NCBI GenBank assembly: GCA_007376285.1
Contig: VMFZ01000006.1
Location: forward strand, 1-34,987
DNA: 34,987 bases
Reading direction: 5' to 3'
From: Parcubacteria group bacterium Gr01-1014_17
Lineage (GTDB): Bacteria > Patescibacteriota > Minisyncoccia > Phycocordibacterales > UBA10002
Part shown: positions 29,498 through 34,987 of the stretch, one piece after another
Numbering within the stretch: the first letter of the stretch is position 1
How the letters are laid out: the number at the start of each line of letters is the position of its first letter
Made by a program: the position numbers and the translations under genes
Notes under the pieces: model-generated
Databases searched by the model: none
What the model was told of the DNA's origin: nothing
The model's input: the letters and a program-made list of their open reading frames with translations, nothing else

Positions 29498-29531
29498 AAC
29501 AAAAATACCGCCCAATAGAGCGGTATTTTTG
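29498..29531. terminator. Bidirectional intrinsic terminator
   Basis: AAAAATACCGC-CCAATAGA-GCGGTATTTTT. Confidence 0.8.
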
Positions 29532-29634
29532 CTTCCGTGCCCCGCACAGCGCGTGAGGGCTGGACTTAGTAACATCACAAGTATACACGGTACCGTGTTT
29601 GAGTCAAGCATCTTATGTGGATATCTGTCTTTAC

Positions 29635-29702
29635 AGCCGATAGAGGGATTTGCACCCTCGGGGCACGGATTACTAAGTCCAGCCCCGCGCTACGCTACCG
29701 GC
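29635..29702 (-). ncRNA. tRNA-like RNA with canonical acceptor/T arms but mini-D arm and extended central arm
   Basis: GCCGGTA / GCGTAGCGC / GGGGCTGGA-CTTAGTAA-TCCGTGCCCC / GAGGG-TGCAAAT-CCCTC / TATCGGC; extended -10 TGCTATAAT just upstream. Confidence 0.6.
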
Positions 29703-29745
29703 TTACGATAATTATAGCACCGGAATTGATATACTAATTACCACG

Positions 29746-31953
29746 ATGAACTTGCAATCGCTTATTGCGGACCATTTCCGCCTCACGGAACCGGAGCGAA
29801 AGGGGCTGAAAAAACTCGGCGTTGAGACCGCGGAAAACCTGCTGTACCACTTTCCCTCCCGCTACGGAAGCGTTGCAGAAATGCGCGTGATTGCGAACCT
29901 CCAAAAAGGCGAGACCGCGACAGTGTTCGGGAGAGTAAGCAAACTGAAAGCGAGCAAAGCGTTCCGCACGAAAATGACGATGGGAACGGCGGAACTTGCC
30001 GACGATACCGGCACCATCAAGCTCATCTGGTTCAATCAACCATATCTTGCAAAAATGATTCCAGAGGGAGCGCTTGTCAGAGTGGAAGGAAAAACTTCCC
30101 AAAAAAGAAACGCAACGAGCGAACTCTATTTCTCAAATCCAAAAATTGAGCGGGTGGAAAAAATTCCTTTAAGCGCCGAGACCTCGCTTTTCGGAACCGA
30201 GAGCGACGCGCACCATTTGCATCCTGTGTATCCGGAAACGCGCGGCGTTTCTTCAAATTGGCTCTTCCACGCCATACAAAAAATCCTGTCCGCCGTAGTA
30301 GGCGGATCCGCCTCTGGCGGAAAATCTTACATGTTGGATTTTATTGAAGACCCAATTCCATCCGACATTCTCAAAAAATATTCACTCCCGAGCCGAAAAA
30401 CCGCACTCATCTGGATACACGCGCCGAAAAAAGAATCAGACGCGCGCGCCGCGCGCAAGCGATTTTCATTTGAGGAGATATTTCTCATACAACTGCAAAA
30501 ACAAAAAGAGCGGGTGCTTCTAAAACGCGAACCGTCGTTTGTGATAGAAAAGACAGAAGCGCAGATTGCGCGATTTACGGAGCGGTTTCCGTTTCCGCTG
30601 ACGCGCGCGCAGCAGCGCGCGATTGATGCGATTGCTGGCGATTTCAAAAAAGGAATACCAATGGCGCGGCTTCTGGAAGGCGATGTAGGGAGCGGCAAGA
30701 CCGCCGTTGCCGCAAGCACCGCGTACTCAATAGTTACTTCGAGTCCGTCGGGACAAAGTTTTGGAAATCTCCAAGTGGCGTATATGTGCCCGACTGAAAT
30801 ACTCGCCAAACAGCAATTTGAGAATTTTATTTCTTTCTTTTCGCATTTACCTGTCAATATCGGACTCATTACTTCCTCTGGTTGCAGAAAATTCCCATCA
30901 AAAGTAAATACGCACGGCGCCACCGACATTTCCCGCACTCAACTTCTTAAGTGGGTTGCGAACGGCGAAATCCCGATTCTCGTCGGCACTCATTCACTCA
31001 TCCAAAAAGCTGTCCGCTTCAAGCACCTTGCGTATGTGATTATTGACGAACAGCATAGGTTCGGCGTTGCTCAACGCAAAGCGCTTGTACACAAGGAAAA
31101 AATAATGCCGCACCTTTTAAGTATGACCGCCACGCCGATACCGCGCACGCTTGCGCTCACACTGTACGGAGACCTTGATTTGACGCTCCTTGACGAAATG
31201 CCCGCAGGGAGAAAACCGATACGCACCAAAATTGTTTTACCAAGCGAGCGAGCGGAAGTGTACGAGCATATACGGAAAGAACTGCAAAATGGGCGGCAGG
31301 TGTATGTTATTTGCCCGCGCATTGATGAACCGGACCCGACCAAGGCACTCGCCGTGCAGGCGCGCTCTGCGAAAAAAGAAGCGGAACGATTAAAAAAAGA
31401 AGTATTTCCCGAGTATGAAATCGCGGTTATGCACAGCAAACTGAAGGACTCTGAAAAAGAAGAGGTGATGGAGTGTTTTAGGGACGGGAAAATCAATATA
31501 CTCGTTTCCACTTCCGTCGTTGAAGTCGGAGTCAATGTACCGAACGCAACGCTTATTATTATTGAAGGCGCGGAGCGCTTCGGGCTTGCACAACTCCACC
31601 AATTGCGCGGCCGCGTATTGCGGAGCACTCATCAGGCGCACTGCTTCGTGTTTGCCGAGAGCACGGGCACAAAAACAGTTGAGCGCTTGAAAGCGCTCGG
31701 GCAAGCGAAAAACGGCTTTGAGTTGGCGGAATACGACCTAGCCCAGCGCGGCGCGGGGCAGCTTTCCGGGCGGGAACAGTGGGGCGTCTCGGATGTCGCG
31801 ATGGAGGCATTGCAAAACTTAAAAATGGTAGAAGCCGCGCGCGCCGAAGCGGCGCTGCTCATCGGAGAAGACGCGGCACTTGGCGCATACCCTCTGCTTT
31901 CTGCCGAACTTTCAAAACGCACTGGTGGTACCAAAGAGATTCATTTTGAGTAA
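29746..31953 (+). CDS. recG: ATP-dependent DNA helicase
   Basis: LLEGDVGSGKTAVAASTAYS, VIIDEQHRFGVAQRKAL, SMTATPIPRTLALTLYGDLDLTLLDEMPAGRKPI, RVLRSTHQAHCFVF. Confidence 0.97.
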   Translation: MNLQSLIADHFRLTEPERKGLKKLGVETAENLLYHFPSRYGSVAEMRVIANLQKGETATVFGRVSKLKASKAFRTKMTMGTAELADDTGTIKLIWFNQPYLAKMIPEGALVRVEGKTSQKRNATSELYFSNPKIERVEKIPLSAETSLFGTESDAHHLHPVYPETRGVSSNWLFHAIQKILSAVVGGSASGGKSYMLDFIEDPIPSDILKKYSLPSRKTALIWIHAPKKESDARAARKRFSFEEIFLIQLQKQKERVLLKREPSFVIEKTEAQIARFTERFPFPLTRAQQRAIDAIAGDFKKGIPMARLLEGDVGSGKTAVAASTAYSIVTSSPSGQSFGNLQVAYMCPTEILAKQQFENFISFFSHLPVNIGLITSSGCRKFPSKVNTHGATDISRTQLLKWVANGEIPILVGTHSLIQKAVRFKHLAYVIIDEQHRFGVAQRKALVHKEKIMPHLLSMTATPIPRTLALTLYGDLDLTLLDEMPAGRKPIRTKIVLPSERAEVYEHIRKELQNGRQVYVICPRIDEPDPTKALAVQARSAKKEAERLKKEVFPEYEIAVMHSKLKDSEKEEVMECFRDGKINILVSTSVVEVGVNVPNATLIIIEGAERFGLAQLHQLRGRVLRSTHQAHCFVFAESTGTKTVERLKALGQAKNGFELAEYDLAQRGAGQLSGREQWGVSDVAMEALQNLKMVEAARAEAALLIGEDAALGAYPLLSAELSKRTGGTKEIHFE

Positions 31954-32105
31954 TTTCTCCGACACTCCATATTTGAAGCCCATAACATCGGATGTCTATT
32001 CTCTAATTCGTGAGAATAAGAGAATAACGGTAATTTGACATATATAAATCGCGGTGCTACCCTTGTTTTGGAATTCCGAAAAATCTAAACAATAGAGAGG
32101 TTAGT

Positions 32106-32618
32106 ATGTCTGAAACATTAACGCCAAAGTTCCTTACCAAACAACTCGCAGAAAAAGCCATTCATTATTTCATTAACGGAATATTTTCAGCAAATATACC
32201 ATTCAAAAGAAAAGCGTGCTGTATTGTAGTCCTCGTGCCTGCAATGGAAGTCGGCCACGAGACAACAGATATGGATTATCCGAACTTCCCAACCAAGGCG
32301 CATTTTCTTTGCGAATACCAACTCTTAAAAGATAAGTGGACTGGAGATTATGACCAAATCGCACGGTGCAAGGCGCTTCAACTTTGGCACGGACGCAATG
32401 ACGACGGAACAAGCATCAAGCCACACCTCCTGTTCCCCAATGACACCGTGTACTGGGGCGGCGTGAAAAGGCACGGCATCGTCGTGGCATGTTCTGGGGT
32501 GCAACCTTGGTTTGATAAAATGCTTTCTGGTATGATTGCCGATTTGCTCGTCGGGCTTGCCCACAACGAGTGGGTAACAAGCAAAGACGCTGAAAGTAAG
32601 GTTGATTTCTTGACTTAG
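32106..32618 (+). CDS. Hypothetical protein
   Basis: 170-aa ORF with upstream TTGACA(32035)-N17-TACCCT and downstream intrinsic terminator. Confidence 0.7.
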   Translation: MSETLTPKFLTKQLAEKAIHYFINGIFSANIPFKRKACCIVVLVPAMEVGHETTDMDYPNFPTKAHFLCEYQLLKDKWTGDYDQIARCKALQLWHGRNDDGTSIKPHLLFPNDTVYWGGVKRHGIVVACSGVQPWFDKMLSGMIADLLVGLAHNEWVTSKDAESKVDFLT

Positions 32619-32641
32619 TGTGTGTCAAATAGCACATACAG

Positions 32642-32670
32642 ACACTCTGACACAAAATCGGAGTGTTTTT
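32642..32670 (+). terminator. Intrinsic terminator
   Basis: ACACTCtGA-cacaaaa-TCgGAGTGTTTTT. Confidence 0.75.
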
Positions 32671-32684
32671 ATTTTCCGTTCAGC

Positions 32685-32824
32685 TATTTTGCAAAATACT
32701 GAGATACACTAACTCTGACGACCGTTAAAGATAGTGTGTGCACAATTTAGCATTAAGATACGATCGTGGCTTAATGCTAAATCATAAGAACACCCGATGT
32801 TGATAGGCGGCAAACATCGGGTGT
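32685..32824. repeat. Modular intergenic palindrome cluster
   Basis: TATTTTGCAAAATA (32685-32698), ACACTA..TAGTGT module (32706-32737), ATTTAGCATTAAGATACGATCGTGGCTTAATGCTAAAT (32745-32782), family H hairpin (32790-32824). Confidence 0.8.
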
Positions 32825-33838
32825 CATTCTTTGACGGACTAACAAACGCCACTCTTCTACTTGCTTTCGTATCTGCTCATCCGCGCTCGGAAGCGCGGCA
32901 AATGAGGCGCGCGCGGCGTGCCCAAGTCGGGCGCGCAACTCCGTATCCTCAATAACGCGTCTCATCGCAGCAACGAGCGCATCTTCATCGCTGACCGGAA
33001 TCACGATTCCGTTTTCTCCATTTTTAATAAACTCTCCTGCACATCCGACATCCGTCATAATAATTGGAAGGCCGTAGGCAGCGGCTTCCGTCACGACAAC
33101 TCCCCATCCTTCTGAATCGGAGGTAAGCAAAAAGGCGTCTGCTTCTTGATAATACTTCTCTAGATTTTCCTGCCTCCCTTCAAACCTTATCTTCTCTTCT
33201 ACTTTTTCGCTTTTCGCTTTTCGCCCTAAGTTCTTCTGCTCCGGGCCATCTCCGACAATGACCAATCGCGCCTGCGGAAACTTTCTTACCACCTGTGCAA
33301 ACGCGCGAATCTGGAGCGCGATGTTTTTCACAGGAACAAGCCGACCAACGGTAAGAAATACAAAATCCCCCCCTTCCTCCCCCCCTTTACAAAGGGGGGG
33401 CTGGGAGGGGATTTGTGTATAAACAGGAAGCACATACGAGCGCGGAGAAATTTCGCGTCTTAATCTCTCACTCACGACTCTTATCTTATCCGCGTGGCGC
33501 AATACAAATCGCGCAAGCAATTTACGCACGCCGCGCAACTTCTCAAACCCGTGAACCTGCACTTCCAGTGGTATGCGAGATTTCTTTGCGAGCATATACG
33601 CAAGTAACGCCAAATACGAGGTGTCTTGAACGGTAATAAAGTCAAAAAGCTTTTCCGAAAGAACTTTTCTCGCTTGTTTCCACAACTTAAAAAACTTCGC
33701 GACCTTACTGCCGCTATGCGAAAATGGCGTTAATACAACAATTTCTCCAGCAGCGGCGGCAAGCGTAGCGAGCCGCTTTTGCACTAGCGTTCCTTCTTTC
33801 AACACCTCTTTATCTAAACTTAAATTAAGTACGCGCAT
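32777..33838 (-). CDS. GT4-type glycosyltransferase
   Basis: FVFLTVGRLVPVKNIALQIRAFAQVVRKFPQARLVIVGDGPEQKNL..DAFLLTSDSEGWGVVVTEAAAYGLPIIMTDVGCAGEFI; start MRVLNLSLDKEVL. Confidence 0.93.
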   Translation of the reverse strand: MRVLNLSLDKEVLKEGTLVQKRLATLAAAAGEIVVLTPFSHSGSKVAKFFKLWKQARKVLSEKLFDFITVQDTSYLALLAYMLAKKSRIPLEVQVHGFEKLRGVRKLLARFVLRHADKIRVVSERLRREISPRSYVLPVYTQIPSQPPLCKGGEEGGDFVFLTVGRLVPVKNIALQIRAFAQVVRKFPQARLVIVGDGPEQKNLGRKAKSEKVEEKIRFEGRQENLEKYYQEADAFLLTSDSEGWGVVVTEAAAYGLPIIMTDVGCAGEFIKNGENGIVIPVSDEDALVAAMRRVIEDTELRARLGHAARASFAALPSADEQIRKQVEEWRLLVRQRMTPDVCRLSTSGVLMI

Positions 33839-34814
33839 GGGTACTACTATAACTCGCCAGAATGCGTTTTTGTAGCGCAAATGTATTCCCATGTTTGCAC
33901 AAACCAACATAGGAAAAAAAATTATGCTCATTCACTCGTTTTAACATTCTCCGCCGCGTAGCCGTCCGCAAAACGCGATGATTCGGAAAATGCACCCAGC
34001 CGAGGAAGTCAACTCCGGAAGCAAGAGTGGCGATGGATATTTTGTCAGGATGTAGTGCAAGGCGGAGTTTTTCGGAAAGAAATCGGGATAGGAGTGAAAT
34101 AATAGAGTAGAGAAAGTCCTTGTTTTGTGAAAAGATGACGAAATCATCGGCATAGCGGATATAGTATTTGACCTTGAGTTCGTCTTTAACGAACTGGTCA
34201 AACTCATTCATATAGATATTAACGAAGAGCTGGGAAGTAAGGTTGCCGAGCGGGAGACCTTTTCCTGTTGTTTCGGAATTGAAACTGTTAATGATTTCTT
34301 TGAGAAGCCGGAGAATATCTGTATCGGGAATTGAGCGAGCTTGAATATTGAGGAGAATCGCATGGTCAATGTTAGCGAAAAACTTGCGGATGTCGCATTT
34401 AAGAATATAGCAGGTGCGTTTTCCATTTTCGCCAAGCCACGACGCAAAAGAGTAAAAACGGTTGAGTGCCAGATGTGTTCCTTTTCCAACACGACACGAA
34501 TATGAATCATATATAAATTCTTGGTCAAAGAATGGGTAGAGTATGCGATACAGTGCGCGATGCAAGAGGCGGTCACGAACCGTTGCTTTGTGAATATCTC
34601 TTTCCTTTGGTTCGTAAATCTTAAAATGCCTATAAGAATCGTGTCGGTATGTTCTGTTGCACAGACATTCGTGAAGCGTTAGGATGTGTTCCATTAGCCG
34701 CAGTTGAAACTCTTGCACATCGTGTCTTCTCCGTTTTCCTTTCACAAACTCTTTCCACGCCGCGAGCAGGTTTTCAACAGAAATAACTTCGCCAAAGGTA
34801 TGAATGAATTTCAT
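33825..34814 (-). CDS. Reverse transcriptase, DGR-type motif 4
   Basis: ILKCDIRKFFANIDH, GLPLGNLTSQLFVNIYMNEFDQFVKDEL, YYIRYADDFVIFSQ; LGNLTSQ in place of QGxxxSP is typical of DGR-type RTs. Likely start MKFIHTFGEVISVENLL. Confidence 0.88.
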   Translation of the reverse strand: MKFIHTFGEVISVENLLAAWKEFVKGKRRRHDVQEFQLRLMEHILTLHECLCNRTYRHDSYRHFKIYEPKERDIHKATVRDRLLHRALYRILYPFFDQEFIYDSYSCRVGKGTHLALNRFYSFASWLGENGKRTCYILKCDIRKFFANIDHAILLNIQARSIPDTDILRLLKEIINSFNSETTGKGLPLGNLTSQLFVNIYMNEFDQFVKDELKVKYYIRYADDFVIFSQNKDFLYSIISLLSRFLSEKLRLALHPDKISIATLASGVDFLGWVHFPNHRVLRTATRRRMLKRVNEHNFFSYVGLCKHGNTFALQKRILASYSSTHART

Positions 34815-34845
34815 AAAAAAGATTCTATGAAGACCCCCCCCCCAA

Positions 34846-34987
34846 CGGGTTTTGCCAGTGTTGGAGAAAATGAAGAAAGCATACCAATTATGGCGCCTCA
34901 TCCACGAGCGATTACCGAAAACACAACGATACACTATCGGTAACCGCATAGATAAACTCTTCGTTGAGAGCATAGAGGCAATCGTTA
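34846..34987 (+). CDS. Partial four-helix-bundle (Avd/S23-like) protein running off the window
   Basis: Plus frame from 34846: RVLPVLEKMKKAYQLWRLIHERLPKTQRYTIGNRIDKLFVESIEAIV; the nearby ATG at 34827 is out of frame across a C10 tract. Confidence 0.7.

Noticed and set aside
29557-29685. tmRNA or SRP RNA
   Set aside because: No tag reading frame or tmRNA 3' end, and no SRP domain IV motif could be found.
29493-29711. 72-aa ORF over the tRNA-like region
   Set aside because: Overlaps terminator and strong RNA structure; no protein-like features.

Overview
The window looks like part of a Candidate Phyla Radiation (Parcubacteria-like) genome; this is inferred from gene content and protein style, and no search was run. 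Its core is a minus-strand type IV pilus / DNA-uptake locus (about 13.2-25.5 kb): pilM, pilN, pilO, a pilP-like gene, pilB, a response regulator, pilT, pilC, a pilin, pilD and four pseudopilins. ligA lies next to one end and comF is divergent at the other. A RelE-like toxin/antitoxin pair (between pilM and pilN) and a self-contained REP-associated tyrosine transposase (between pilT and pilC) have inserted into this locus. Flanking genes include gatC-gatA, a 1.8-kaa Cys-rich modular surface protein, a fatty-acid hydroxylase, a cupredoxin, a DoxX-like protein, a ZIP transporter, recG, a GT4-type glycosyltransferase, a DGR-type reverse transcriptase, and a divergent partial Avd-like four-helix gene at the right edge. 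RNA genes are tRNA-Met(CAU), an initiator tRNA-fMet split by a 233-nt group I intron, tRNA-Ser(GCU), and a strange tRNA-like RNA. The most unusual signals are: (1) many palindromes inserted in frame into conserved genes (LigA, RecG, PilM, PilO, PilD and others); (2) a five-copy family of intergenic hairpins with covarying arms, sitting in modular repeat clusters; (3) the tRNA-like RNA followed by a short segment carrying a permuted complement of its long arm; (4) the intron-split initiator tRNA next to an HTH/LAGLIDADG-like gene; (5) the RT/Avd-like head-to-head junction at a poly-C tract.
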